DNA of 64,000 bases. Source: Corella eumyota. Its lineage: Eukaryota > Chordata > Ascidiacea > Phlebobranchia > Corellidae. The translations under genes were made by a program, and so were the position numbers. The notes beneath the pieces are model-generated. The model did no database searches. It saw only the letters and a program-made list of their open reading frames with translations, and was not told the origin of the DNA. The stretch spans positions 15,508,501-15,572,500 of the forward strand of contig OY720097.1 in NCBI GenBank assembly GCA_963082875.1. Direction: 5' to 3'. Numbering within the stretch: the first letter of the stretch is position 1; each line of letters begins with the position of its first letter. Below, piece after piece: positions 1 through 12,300 of the stretch.

Positions 1-428
1 AGCTATAATATTTAAAGACTTAGCGTACAAGTTGTATCAATCCAAAATATTAAATTTTATTTGTATGTTAAGTTCGTAATATTTAAACTGTACTTAGAGT
101 ATTACAATGCGCATTTTTAAAATTTCTTATTTTGCGCCCATACCTGAATAATTAGATTATCTTATTAACACTAACAAATAAACATTTAAAATTAATCCCA
201 TACAAGGGCTATTTACTTACCAATTTTACAATAATTTTGGAAGAAATTTAAATAACACTATACAAATTTTAACAATAAAAATACTAGTATTATCAAACGA
301 ATTACTTTAGTACATTAACGATTACCATTTCGCAATAATAAAGGAACTTTTAAAAACACAGTGCGCGATATAAAATATAGGTAAAAAATCTGCATAAATT
401 TTATTGCGTAAACATATAGAACGAAAAG
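1..428. other. 3' flank of the CEP126-like gene
   Basis: AT-rich sequence with no coding exon that I can support. On the minus strand an AATAAA polyadenylation signal (TTTATT on the plus strand at 400-405) lies about 25 bases beyond the CEP126-like stop codon. This implies a very short 3' UTR. Nothing else recognisable was seen. Confidence 0.5.
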
Positions 429-3400
429 TTAGTAACGCAAACGGGATCTCTGATATCGAGCATCGGCCGAAACGCTTCGTTGGTTCTGATGTTTATAGAC
501 TGGAATTTGATGCTGTAAACAAAAATATTTAATCAAATCATTTAAGTATTAACATCAAGTGTAAAGAAATATTGTGTTTTTATAACAATTTCCCAAAAAC
601 GACATGCAGTTTATGTCATCTGCAAGTGTGCCAATACACAAAAATGAAAACAGAATAGTCATGTTTAACAAAATTTTCAACAGGGGTAAAGAACCTGGGG
701 TCCGCTGAAAAATGGCCCGGAAGAAGATTGAGGGTTCTTGGAAACAGTCTCCTCGACCTCTCGAAGCCTTGTGTTCAGGCGTTCCAGTGAGGCCAGCAAC
801 CTTTGTTCTTCTGTTGAAAGTGCTGAAGCCATAACTGTGAATTAACATAAGTAACGTTATAACCACGCACTTATAGTAAAGTTGAAGCATGACATTTTTC
901 AATTAAGTGTCCTTCCAAAAATTTATTTGGTAATCAGGCCTAATAGCTATATTGTGAAGGTCAATCTGTCTATATCTAGTGATGTAGGCCTGCCGGTAAG
1001 GATTACAAGTTACAAGAAGTTTTTCACATTTTATCAATTAGGTTATTTTAAGTAAGTTGAAATGTTTACCTATATTGCCTTAATTTTAAGCATATTATAG
1101 TAAAAAGGTTAAATTTTAATCTGCAATTCGATAATTATTACATCATCACCTTGCTTGCCGTGTTTTTGTGCGTCTCTCGTTCGTTTTTGCAGGGAGTCCA
1201 TGGCATGTATGATCTGATCTTCCGATAAATTTTGCTCGGCTAAAGTCTCAGCAAGTAAGAACGCGGTCGTGCTATCTGACATATGCTCTCTACCGCTAGC
1301 TGACGACGGAGAAGGTAATGGAGCATTGTAGCTGGGCTTTGGGGACGGATAATTTGAAAAAGTTCTCATCTAAATACATAAAAAATTACTTTTTTGTTTT
1401 GTTACACTACAAGCAGTTGTATATTTCTGTGCTTTAAATATAGTAGCATACCATATCTGGTTTTACACCACGTGACATATAGTGTTTGTGACGTCGTTGC
1501 TGGAGAAGAGCTTGTCTTCGCATAAATGCTCCATATGAATCATTTGCAGAACTTTAAAGGGAAAATAAAATAATTAAATATTCGTAAGGCAATTAAAAAC
1601 TAAATGTAATGTCCAACAAGAAATAACACATTTTTTAGCTATTGTTGCATAAAATCAATGCAATTATTTATCATACTTGGGAGCTTTGTTGGAAAGTTGA
1701 ACAGAAGTTGGTCGAACCAAACGCCGGTTTCGCGTGGGTTTAACGAGCATGTTATCGGGCGATAAAAGTCCTCCGTCGATCGACACAATACTAGCCTGTT
1801 GTTGCTGTATTGTCGGAGCCACAGCAGCATTCCATGCCGATCGTCGGCCAGCGCCACCAAACCTGTTTAAAACAGCATGACTATATAAAAAAAAAGTTGC
1901 AACAACTATGATTCTTTTAAAATTTAAAGGGGAGTTTAATCCTATAATTTTTCTTTAATTTTACACATATAAATTCTTGGTTATATAACACATCAACGCT
2001 ATGTGGCTTAAACAAGTTATAAAATAGCTTGGGAAATATCGCATTACAAACATACACAGCGTTTCACAGGAAATTGTATTATATTCTATAAGTTTTCCGT
2101 TACTAAAATAACATACGAACAAGTAACAATCATATAAATATATGTTACTAAACAAACAACAAACCTGTTTGTATCACTCGCTGTTTTGCGAAGTAAATTG
2201 TTTGGTTGTTGGACCCGGCTTGACGGACGTTGCGCAAGGCAAGAACGAACCTGAAATAATATTTTAAAGAATTTAAACACGCTTTTAATAAAGCACATAT
2301 TTAAAAATTCTTGTTAATATCGTACCTTGTCCCATAACCAGCTTATTTCTTGATCAGTTGGCGTTTTATCTAAGCTCGGTTGTTGGCCTTCATCTTCTGC
2401 GGTAGTTTTACCGTTACTAACATCGGGTTTCATCATGTGAATTGTTACCTAAATTTACAAATTTATTCACTAAAGCAGCAATGTTGTTTTTTTAAATCCT
2501 TAGATGACTACTTTCTTAAAGTTTACCTGATTTCCATTTCGGACTGTTGATCCAACTGTCGGCGAAAAATCAAGATTTTCGCTCGATCCCGAACTTTTCA
2601 AGGTGTCCATTGTTACGTCTTGTTCTTTTGTTGTCCAAGAAACATGTCGTTGATTTTGGTTGTTGTTTGTGGGTGATTCATTCGATTCTGAGTAATCACC
2701 ACTTGGAACAGAATAGTTAATAGCAGTCGCCATAACCAATTGCTTTTTCTTGGTAGTGGGCGGGCGCGGTTCCATCGGCAGAACAACTTCTTTTGCGGGT
2801 TTAAATTTACGACCTTGTTTACCACCCTTTTTGCCACCTTTAGGACTAGAAGCAGCTGCTGGCTTGCCTTTGGATTTACCCTGTTTCCCTTTTGGAGATT
2901 TACCACGCGGGGAAACTTGCTTAACCACCGGAGCAGGTGAGACTGGGATTTCGGGTTTTACGATAAGGCCAGGTGTAGCTATGCTTACTGAAGTGCCGTC
3001 GTTGTACTGAATTTCATTCCACTTAACAGATTTTCTTTCCTTTTTTTCTTCAATTTTTTTCGCTTCCAAACTATCGCGTACTTCGGTGTTTTTCAGCTTT
3101 GCGTTTGCGGTTTGGTATGGTGAGTTGTTAACGTGGTCAACCCACTGGTTACGTGCAACTACGCCTGCAGCATGATAAAGTGGATATGTCGATTTGCCTC
3201 CATACTTAGAAACTTTTCTTAGTATACTCCTAACTTTCTCTGGCGTTTCTGCTTTGTCCTTTATGGGAGTACTCTCTGCAACTGTTTTTTCGTCAGGAGC
3301 TGGCGAAAAAGAGACTTTTTGACGATCTGTCGGCATGGGAAGAGGACTTGCCTCTGTCAAAACAGAAGCAGCTGGTTTTTGCTTTTGGATAGAACTCTGT

Positions 3401-5993
3401 CGACTTAACACTGGTTGCTTATTGGGTATGGAATCTGGCATTGGACTTTGTGTTTTACTTAAAAAAGTGCTTATTGGAGTTGCAGTGGTTTGAGTCATCC
3501 AGTGATTATTTATCGGTTCTCTTTTAACAACTTCCTCCTTCACAGTTTGTTGAACAACAGTTGGTTGAGTTGTGGTAGTTGTTGCATAGTTTGATACAAA
3601 CTGCATACTTGTGGGGATGGAAACATGCATTACTGGAGCAGACCATGGTTTCGAAGCAGGTTGTTCTATTTGGCTGCTAACTAAAGATTGCTTGCTGCTC
3701 TCATCTTTAGTTTGCGGAGCAGTTTGTATGGTAGGTGCAGCTGACATTGGCCTTGTTGTAACAGGCTTTGCTTTTGACCAATCAGAAACATCATTACTTG
3801 GTTCAGTTGTACTCCATGGACGGTATGACTTGACATAATAATTAGGTGGCGCTCGAGTAATAGATGGTGAGGAGTTAGCTGAATAGTAAGTCGTGGTTTG
3901 ATTCTCAATTTGTTTTGATTCTGTTGGTTTTGGTTCTTGGTTGTTATAACCAGAAACCCTATAAGAATTAGGTGAATTTACTGGTGTATTTTGTTTTAAA
4001 GCAGTTTCTACATCGGCAAAATATTTTCTCTGAAATGAGGTGAGATGATTGTTGAAAACAGGTGATGCCACTGGGTCGTTACTTCCATGTAAAGAATCTT
4101 GATCATCTAATCCTAAATAAAAATGTTCAATAAACCCTAAAATAAAGATATAAAGTAATAAAATCAATATTTAAAATTTAAAGTACCTGTATCCAACGAA
4201 TCTTCAACTTTAGTTTTGTTGGTTTGGTAAGTTCTTACTTTTTCTTTATGTGATCTTCCATAACTTGGTATTAAGGTATCAGTCTACAAACAAAATATAA
4301 CTTACAAACAGAAAGTTGTTATGGATTACATGCAATTAAACTAAATATATTTACTTTGGCTGATAACTGATCCCTTTCTTCTTCTTCAAACTGTGCTGGT
4401 TCACCTCTTTCATTTAAGTGCTAAATAAACGAAAGTTAAATTATTTATTTAAGCTAAGTAGATAGTTTCGACACTTTAAAAAACAATTGCACCACAAAAG
4501 TTATAACTTACCTGTTCTTGCCCAATAAATAATCTTGATAAGCTTCCGGCTAAGCCAGGTGCCCCTTGAACTTGGTCCATTGAATTTACAGCTCTTCCAG
4601 ACATAATGTCAACATTGGAATATTGAAAATTCGAGTTTGGTGTTTCTTGCTGTTGATCTAACAATCATTAATAAAATCAAATATTTAAAGTTAAAAATAC
4701 ATAATAAAAAAGCACACAGAAAATACATAATAAAAAAGCACCATTAAAATGAATAAAAGGTTTAATACAAATAAACTCAAGTACAATGTATTGTTACTTA
4801 CATGTTAAAAAGGAGTTTGCATTTACATTGTACATAGTTTCATTGTATGGTCTTGTTGCTGGGGCAGGTACAGTTTCTGCTTTTAGTTCATTTGTAAATT
4901 CCTGTAATATTTAAAAAATGATTTACAAATTAGATCTTTTTCTTTATAAGTAACCTAAAAAAAAAAAAATTTGTTATCTTTTCAATATACCTGCATAGTC
5001 TGCTGCTTGTGATGCTCTAAAAATTTTTGTTTTTGTTCCTCCAGTTCCATCTCAAATTGAGACTTGACGTGTTCAGTTAACTGAGATGAGACTTCAGGAC
5101 TTTAAACAGAGAGTTAATAAAATTAATTTTTTTATTAAAGTACATGTAATTCTTTATATGTAAAACTTAAAATGCATACCTTGCAGAATTTAATTGGTAA
5201 GGATAACTAATCTCAGTGCTTCCACTTCTAAGTTGCTGTAGAACATTATCGAGTGACGGAACCGGCTTTATACCTTTATTTATTACACAAATAAAATTAG
5301 TCTTTATCAAATCTTTATAAAAACAAGCTATAATGAACATAATGTCTCGTATTGTTTTGTACCTCCATGAAATTTTGCTCTTTTATCATGTTTCAACCCA
5401 ATGTGAGATCTTTGATACCGTTCAGTGGCTTCTGTTTGACGTTGTCGTCTTTTAGAAAGTTCCAAACTTCTTTTTCGAGCTTCCCTCTCAACTGCTAGTT
5501 TCTTTCTGTCTTCTAATGCTCTGTAAAGTAATTAAAATATCATTCTAATGTTTTTTTGAATGACATTTTAACAGTGGAACTAAGCACAAAATCAATGTAA
5601 AAAATTAAAACTGTATTTTAATACAAATAATATTACAACATAAATAAAATACTATTTCATTTTAATGCCTACTTTCTTCTTCTATTTGTCTCTTGAGAAA
5701 GTCGTTTTTGTCTCTCACGTTCCGTTCTTCTCTTCTCCATGTCCTCTTCAGTAACCATAAGAGAGTAGGTTTCATTTCCTACCTATGAAGTATATTTTAA
5801 TTTATAATAAATAACCTAAACAAACACTTACATGCATATAACTGGTAATTACTATATACACTTAAAACCATAACAACGTAAAAAAATAATTAAAAATACG
5901 TTACGCTGTTACGTCATTTATTTCACTTATATAAATAATTAAAAATAAACAGTTTTCACCTACCTGCATATATGCTTGGCCACCCAGAGTCAT
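429..5993 (-). CDS. CEP126-like centrosomal / cilium-base protein, about 17 exons
   Basis: CEP126 is a centrosome and midbody protein needed for cilium formation. About 17 exons can be joined in frame to about 1,146 residues, close to the human length of about 1.1 kb of residues. The exons are 5993-5964, about 5782-5672, 5522-5360, 5270-5179, 5100-4990, 4901-4802, 4656-4513, 4420-4355, 4285-4187, a large one 4112-2527, then 2448-2326, 2250-2165, 1862-1677, 1551-1452, 1369-1150, 834-695 and 512-429. The N-terminus is a basic coiled coil (RERQKRLSQETNRRRKALED) followed by TERYQRSHIGLK and KPVPSLDN, which match the vertebrate family's FQRAHVPL...KPVPPLEE block. The large exon is low complexity and Ser/Pro/Lys-rich, with RSILRKVSKYGGK. 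The last two exons encode a short coil (EEQRLLASLERLNTRL). If the donor at 1149 is not used, the protein instead ends at 1109. The family call is from memory of the N-terminal block; individual small-exon edges are approximate. Confidence 0.75.
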
Positions 5994-6816
5994 TATTAAC
6001 GATATCTAGCAACTGTAACTACAACCATTTAAACCTCTGTTACGCTAAGCGCATGTTCGAAAATTTACCGTAAAAACAAATAATCCAGCTTTGCTAGAAA
6101 CCGTTAATAATAATGGTTGCTATGCTTTGCTCTTTGCCGCTACTGCTGGCAATACTAAATTACGTAATAGTTTTGCAGTAAAAAATAAATTTCGAGTGAT
6201 TTAGTTGTAATTTTGTTAACGTGTGTACTAATTAAAGAAATATTTAATTTAATAAACTAAAATAAATCAATATATCTCTCTAACAACTGACAGTATCGCA
6301 AAACAACATAAAACAAAAGTTAAAAAATGAGGATACTATTAATCTATGCTTGGATGCACGTAATGTAAAGTGTAGCGGGTTTGTTATTTTATTGTTTTGT
6401 TTAGTGGACACTGGCTAACTGGTCAACGGGATACGAAAACGCTTTTTACTAAGTTTTAAACTTCAAACTGTCAAAGTAAGTATAATAACCTAAATTTACC
6501 TATTTTTAAATAATTAAAAATAACAGCTGTAAGGTCATAAGTTAAGTTAAATGGCTAAATGGTCATTTGCCAAAAAATATCACAAAGTTGTTGCCTGGCC
6601 TGGCAGCCTGGTGTTATACTTATTTTTAATAAATATATATATATATATTTTTTTGTGATTGTTTGTTTTATGGAAACTCTAACTATAAGACTTAAACATA
6701 GAGTAACATTTGTTGGTAAAAAACATAATTGCATTTTTGATTTACTTAATTTGTTATCTTTATGTAGCAGATTTTTGTATATAATTTTATTAAATTCAAT
6801 AAAAATTATATAAAAC
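5994..6816. promoter_or_regulatory. Divergent intergenic region, CEP126-like / NSMCE3
   Basis: About 820 bp between the start codons of two divergent genes, so it should hold both promoters. It contains an AT dinucleotide run near 6631-6650. The translations of 80-odd residues on each strand here are low-complexity and unsupported. No TATA box or known factor site stands out. Confidence 0.4.
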
Positions 6817-7500
6817 ATGCCAACCCAATCCCAAACTCAATCAACATCAGGTTTATCCAATTATGAAATTGATCGAAAAGTCAATGAAGTTATTCATCTT
6901 CTTCTTATTTGGGAACAGAAAAAAATTCCAATTAAAAGGGCAGACATTAATAAACATGTACTAAAAGAATATAAAAGCATTTACACTGGTGTTATAAATG
7001 AGGTTGAGAAAAAACTAAATCGCATTTTTGGAATGAAGTTAGTGGAAATAGGTGAAGGTTCCAAAAAATGTTATATTTTAGTAAATACAATGAAACATGC
7101 TGAAGCGATTGAACTAATGCAATGGAATGGAAACGAAAAACGAGGGTTGCTGTTCATACTTTTAACTTTAATTTTTATGAACGGAAATGTTATGTTAGAA
7201 GCCCCATTATGGAGTGCTTTAAAAATACTTGGCATGGATAAAGTTCAACCCCATCCAGTCCACGGCTGCGTAAAAAAATTAATCCACAATGAATTTGCCA
7301 GACAATTGTACATTGACATAGTTAAAACACCCAATTGTGACCCACCTAGATTTCAATACAAATGGGGTCTTAGAGCAGTACATGAAATAGGAAAACGGGA
7401 AATACTTGAGTTTGTTACTAAGCTTTATGGTAAATCTAATATTGAAGTTTGGAAATCACAACTCGATGATATGATATCAGATGAAAGGACAATTGAGTAA
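6817..7500 (+). CDS. NSMCE3: NSMCE3 (MAGE-domain subunit of the SMC5/6 complex)
   Basis: Intronless, 227 residues. The whole protein is a single MAGE homology domain: tandem winged helices with LVNTMKHAEAIE in the first part and the family block RGLLFILLTLIFMNGN in the second. NSMCE3 bridges the SMC5/SMC6 heads with the RING subunit NSMCE1 and the kleisin NSMCE4, and stimulates the ubiquitin ligase. Non-placental animals usually carry only one MAGE gene, which favours NSMCE3 over other MAGE proteins. The start is the first ATG of the frame (MPTQSQTQ), followed by a short Ser/Gln/Thr-rich tail before the domain. CCDC181 starts 352 bp downstream on the same strand. Confidence 0.88.
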   Translation: MPTQSQTQSTSGLSNYEIDRKVNEVIHLLLIWEQKKIPIKRADINKHVLKEYKSIYTGVINEVEKKLNRIFGMKLVEIGEGSKKCYILVNTMKHAEAIELMQWNGNEKRGLLFILLTLIFMNGNVMLEAPLWSALKILGMDKVQPHPVHGCVKKLIHNEFARQLYIDIVKTPNCDPPRFQYKWGLRAVHEIGKREILEFVTKLYGKSNIEVWKSQLDDMISDERTIE

Positions 7501-7852
7501 ATTAGACTATTTGTAAAGTTTTTTTTTTAAAGCCATTTTTTGATTGCAATTATTGTTGTTTTTTCCTGTGTTCAGAATTTTGTATACAAGCTATATTGAA
7601 TTGCCACTGCCAAAATGATTTGATTAATTTTCTTCCTATTTCTGTTAATATTTGCATACACACTAAAAGCTGTTGATTTATTTAAAATCCTTGTCAAAAT
7701 GTAGCTAGTTGTATAACATTAAATATTGACATAAAATTTCCCAAGTGCACTGCTATTTTATGTTACCAATATCATTTTTATTTTTCTCAAAAATTTGTTC
7801 ATTTTTTCAGCTTCTCATGGTTTTTTAGTTTTGTTGGTAAATTAATATTAAA
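7501..7852 (+). other. Spacer NSMCE3-CCDC181
   Basis: AT-rich 352-bp gap between two genes on the same strand. It should hold the NSMCE3 3' UTR and the CCDC181 5' UTR. A T-rich tract ending in AG lies at about 7803-7810, about 43 bases before the CCDC181 ATG. It could be a 5' UTR acceptor, cis or spliced-leader type; this is not proven. Confidence 0.3.
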
Positions 7853-10800
7853 ATGAGTGAAGAGCAAAAACGTTCAACAAAAGAAGATGATTGGGAAACT
7901 GATTTGGATTGGTTAATTAAAGACTCAGAAGGTCACAAAGAGGTAAATCTAAAAAAACTGAAACTATTTTTGTAAAATTTAAAATTGTTTTTTTTGTAAA
8001 AACGTTGAACATATTTTAAATTTATTATATTGGCAATTGCTATTTTTTTTAATCTGTTTTCCAAAAAAATGAAATTTAAACTATTTTTAATTAAGGAGGG
8101 TGATTCAAGTGAAGGTGAGGAAAGATCCCAATCTCCAATAAAATCTAATCGTCTATCAGGTAAACCAATTAAGACTTATAAAAATATTAAAAATATTTTT
8201 ATCATGGATAATATCAGATAAATTTATTAAAGAACTGTTTTTTGTTTTTATTGATCCAAAACATTACTAACCAAAAAAATATGATTTGATTTTAGATGAA
8301 AAAACTGAAACTACTACAACAGATGAATCAGATTATGATGATGAACTAACTCCTGCGGAACGCAAAATCCTCCATGAGAACACTCATCTTAATGATGCTG
8401 AGGAGGGAGAGGAATATGATGTTCATAAAAGATTGGTTAAGGTTTGTAGTAAAATTTTAATAAATTTATTAATGTTTTAATAATCTTTTATACCATTAAA
8501 TTTATTTCTGTTTAATTTTGGGATGAAGACCAAAAAAATAATACCTCTACTGCTAAATTGTTGGTAATACACATAGTACAATTCTTAACTATTGTTCTCA
8601 TGAATATTTCATACAGCACAGTTGTTTTGGCAATAATGTTAATTGGTCATATAATATTCTTATGTTGTTTATGTGATACTTACTTTTATTACAAATAAAA
8701 ACCCAATGTTATAGCATTGAAATGCAGTTATTTATATATATGCCTTTTAAATATTTTTACGCTTTATTTATAAATCTTGTGTTACTTGAATTTTTGTATA
8801 AAATAATAGACTTTCAGCGTGGCAATATTGCCAGTTGTAAATGCTGAGCTAGTAGTAATTGTATTGTTCAATTAGCCTGTGTAGCAAACCTATTGTTGTC
8901 TTTGTTAAGAAAGTTTTATTATAGCAACAAGAAAGTTTCGGTTTGTTATCTCAATCTAGTTTTACGGCGTTGACGACTGTTTTCAATCACTATTCAATAC
9001 CAGATGACCAGATAACTCTTGTTATTTTTTATTTGATTTTAAAAGTTTAATATAAAAAGTTTAAGTGAAAGAAATAGATATCAATCAAAGGGATTTTAAA
9101 AAGTTAGTTGTTTTAAGAATTAGTTTTTTTTTCTGCTATAATACTTATTTTTTCTATTGTACTGCATGTGATTTTAAATAAACCTTATTCTAATGATCAA
9201 CAGTTAAGATTTTAACAAATTAGTACTAACATTTATTTCCTTGTTATTTAATATCTAATTCCATAAATTTTTTTGTAATTCCAGGCAAATGAAGCATTAG
9301 CAGTTGACAAAACAAAAGAAGAACGAGAAAGAAGGGTTAACTTTAAACCGAAACTTATTGACTTTGAAGTTCCTCCAAACGATTATTCTTCTTCTGAAGA
9401 CGAAGAAAAAATAAAGTAAACCTTAATTTAAAAAAGTATTTTACTTAAAAAAAAATTTTGGAGTTTAAATAAACACAAATCATTGAAAAAATATATTTTT
9501 TAAATGTAATATTGCACATTAAAACACAGAGAATCATCAGAAAAAATGAAGGAACTAAATTTGAGCGATGATGACAAAAAAGATAACAAAAAAGAGGACA
9601 CTGTTGAAATAAATGGCAAATTTGTCCACAAAAATGAGAAAATCTTGATTGAAAGGGATGGCCAGTTTGAACTTGTAGAAGCAAGCGAGCTAAAGGGAAT
9701 TTTACCAACAAATAGTAGCAGTAGTAATAGTAATTCCGATAGTGTTGCTATTGCAAACGCAAAAATGAAAGCGCCGTCCAAAGAAGTACATTTACCTCCA
9801 GTTAGTCAAACAAAACGTCCAAAGAGTGCTCCAGTTAAACGCTATCAACCTCATCCCCCTACTAATCAAGCTAGACCATTTTCAGCAAATGGTGGACCTA
9901 AACCAAAGGTAACTTTGTAGGGAAGATATTTTTTTATATCTTGTTTAAATATATATTACATATAACCCACTTAACAAATAGAATTTTATTTTTGTAACTA
10001 AGAATTGTTTATACATACAAGTTATACAGGTAACATAATGGAAATTTTTGAACGTACAATTTTTTTTTTTGAACCCCAACTATAACCTGCAATGCAATTT
10101 TTTTCCAATTATTAATAAATATATTGTTAATTGTAGTCCGAGCGGCCCTTCTCCTACTCTCCAGAAATGAAAAAGATCCTCCGAAAACAACAAGATGCAA
10201 AAGAAAAGAGGATGAGAGAAGAAAAGTTAAGAAAAGAGACAGAGGAAGAGTCTGCAAGGCAAGAAGCAGAGGATTGTTGGAAAGCTTGGTTGGATCGAAA
10301 AAATGAAGAAATAAAATTGAAGAAAAAGGAGCAGAAAGAAAAAGGTTCCACAAATTCAACAAGTTCTGTAAGTCTCAAAACTGTTTACCTATGTAAGAAT
10401 AATTTTCCTTAAATGCGCTAAACTAATTTGTTTTAAAGCCAAACATACTTTATGCATTTTTTTATTAAATTAAACTTAAATAAATACAGTATTTTTTACA
10501 TGCCATGTTTAACTAGTTTCCAAAAACTGTATATTGACATTTAGCAAGCAGAGCAGGCAGAGGAATGTTACAAAGCCTGGCTTAGAGAAAAACGAATGCA
10601 AACTAAAAGAGAAAGAATTCTGGTCCAACAACAGCAAATTGAAATTGACGAAGGCTGGTATATAAGGTGGTTACAAACTTTTTAATTATTCAGTTTCTAC
10701 AGTAGTGAATGTTGTTAAATAATTTATTGGGTAGTATAAAAAATAACTTGGCCTTATATATGTTATCCTAATAATTATAGATTGGTAACAATATTTTAAA

Positions 10801-11153
10801 TCCACCTTTTTCCAACCACCTATGTATTGACATTTCACAATAATGGTAATTTTTTAGGTTTTCTTCAAATTATTTTGTAATAGCAAACAAATTCATTGTC
10901 AATGTATTTATTTTGTGGCATTGTTAAAATTTTGTACAATAAACATAGGGAGAGAAAAGATTGTAACAATGCTTACAAGAAATGGCTTCGAGCTAAAAAT
11001 GATTCGGCTCGAAAGGCAAGAGATCAAGATAGGTTGCTACGACGACAATCTCTTAAGGAAGCACGGCAAGCAAGAAAGGCACAGAAGCTTTTACAAGCAA
11101 TTCGCGAGGCTCAGCAAATGAAATACGTTGAGTATTATGGGTATAGGTTTTAA
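7853..11153 (+). CDS. CCDC181: CCDC181-like microtubule-binding sperm/cilium protein
   Basis: Eight exons joined in frame give about 460 residues (human about 509). Exons start at about 7853, 8095, 8295, 9285, 9531, 10138, 10547 and 10949; the longest intron (about 840 bp) lies before 9285. The N-terminus DDWETDLDWLIKDSEG matches the family's acidic EKDLEWLIN signature. The middle has FKPKLIDFEVPPND and ILIERDGQFELVEASEL, equivalent to the human VDLEVPP and TILVERDGKFEL. The C-terminal half is a charged coiled coil with three repeated KAWL-type units (CWKAWLDRKNEE, CYKAWLREKRMQ, AYKKWLRAKND). The vertebrate protein binds microtubules in motile cilia and sperm flagella and interacts with HOOK1. 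The match is collinear over the full length, so the call is firm. Confidence 0.88.
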
Positions 11154-12300
11154 AAAAAATTCCTTTTAATCAGGTTTTTCATATTAGCAATGGTTTTATG
11201 ATACAATTAATTGGTTGTAGTTAGTTTTCAGTCCTTTTTCATATACATATTTTTTGATATTTTATTTTTATATAATTTTTTTACAATTTTTACAAATTTT
11301 TCCTTTCAATTTTTACAAATTTTTACTTTTCATAATTCGCGAACGCCTGTGGTTTTGTTGTTATAGTTTTTGATTATTGTGCTTTTGTTGCTTTATTTTC
11401 ATTACAAAAAAAAGTTTTTGCACTTTATTAATATAAGTAACTTTTACTTCAAACTTTAACAACTTTTAATTGCTTTTAAATATTCACGCAGCTTTGCTTA
11501 GTTTTGTGATATCGTTATATTTGCACAAACTTGCTAATCTTCAAGTTGCTTAAGCTATTTATATTTTTTTAATATTTAGGTACTATTCTGTTTAATTTTG
11601 TCTACTTCATGCTTTTATTAAATCAAAATTCTTGTATAGCTTTGTTATATGTGAATACTCTTTAAGCGTTTGTGCAAGTTTCGCAAGTTTTGAGTGATTT
11701 TTGTTTGCAAATTTATCACGAGTTGTTCCTCGGTAGTTTACACTGTGTCATCTTTTAAATTGTAGTCGTCGTAATAAAATATAACGTTGAATTTTAAATG
11801 TTAGGTGTTGTTTACCTGTTTTAAGTTTTGCGTTACGTCATATAATAATAAAAGAAAAGTCACTAACGCTATTCACCAAAAACGGTTAAAACGTTTGTTC
11901 ACTCAAATCACACGTGCTTTTACAGTTCTACTAATTAACTACCAACTACGTGACTACTAGAATAACATAAAATCAGTTTTAAAGCAACTGCAGCTTGGAA
12001 CTAAGTATAATTTATAACATTTTTAACAGGTAAGTGGTTTGTTTTTATGAATTTTTGTCTATATTTTTTTAGTACTACTGATTTACCGTCTGGCCGTAGT
12101 CGTTTAAGTAAATGAGAATTTGTTAAGCGCTATTTATTCCTAATGCCAGTATGTACGTTAGCTATATTTGCGCTAAATATTGACCAATAAGTAAAGTGAT
12201 ATGATGGTAACTAAACCTAAACTATTAAATATTTTTTATAATAAACCCTTTAGATTATACATACGATCACACGTTACAAATATCTGGTTAAAAGCCAACA
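11154..12300. other. Intergenic region upstream of PPAN
   Basis: 1.15 kb of AT-rich sequence with a short tandem of a TTTTTACAAA-type unit near 11279-11325. An E-box CACGTG lies at 11911-11916, about 390 bp upstream of the PPAN start. A consensus donor (ACAG|GTAAGT, about 12029) could close a non-coding first exon. An in-frame ATG at 12201 would extend PPAN by 33 residues, but that extension does not look like the family. Confidence 0.4.

Noticed and set aside
429-832. A separate two-exon gene of 73 residues starting MASALSTEEQ
   Set aside because: The ATG is preceded at once by a good acceptor (TTAATTCACAG) and joins in phase to the CEP126-like exon ending at 1150, so it is better read as the C-terminus of that gene.
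6631-6650. TATA-rich run as a core promoter
   Set aside because: It is a plain AT dinucleotide repeat, common in this window, with no positional support.
12201-12300. 33-residue N-terminal extension of PPAN
   Set aside because: Homologues start at the MPKK/GRAKK motif and the extension is AT-driven filler.
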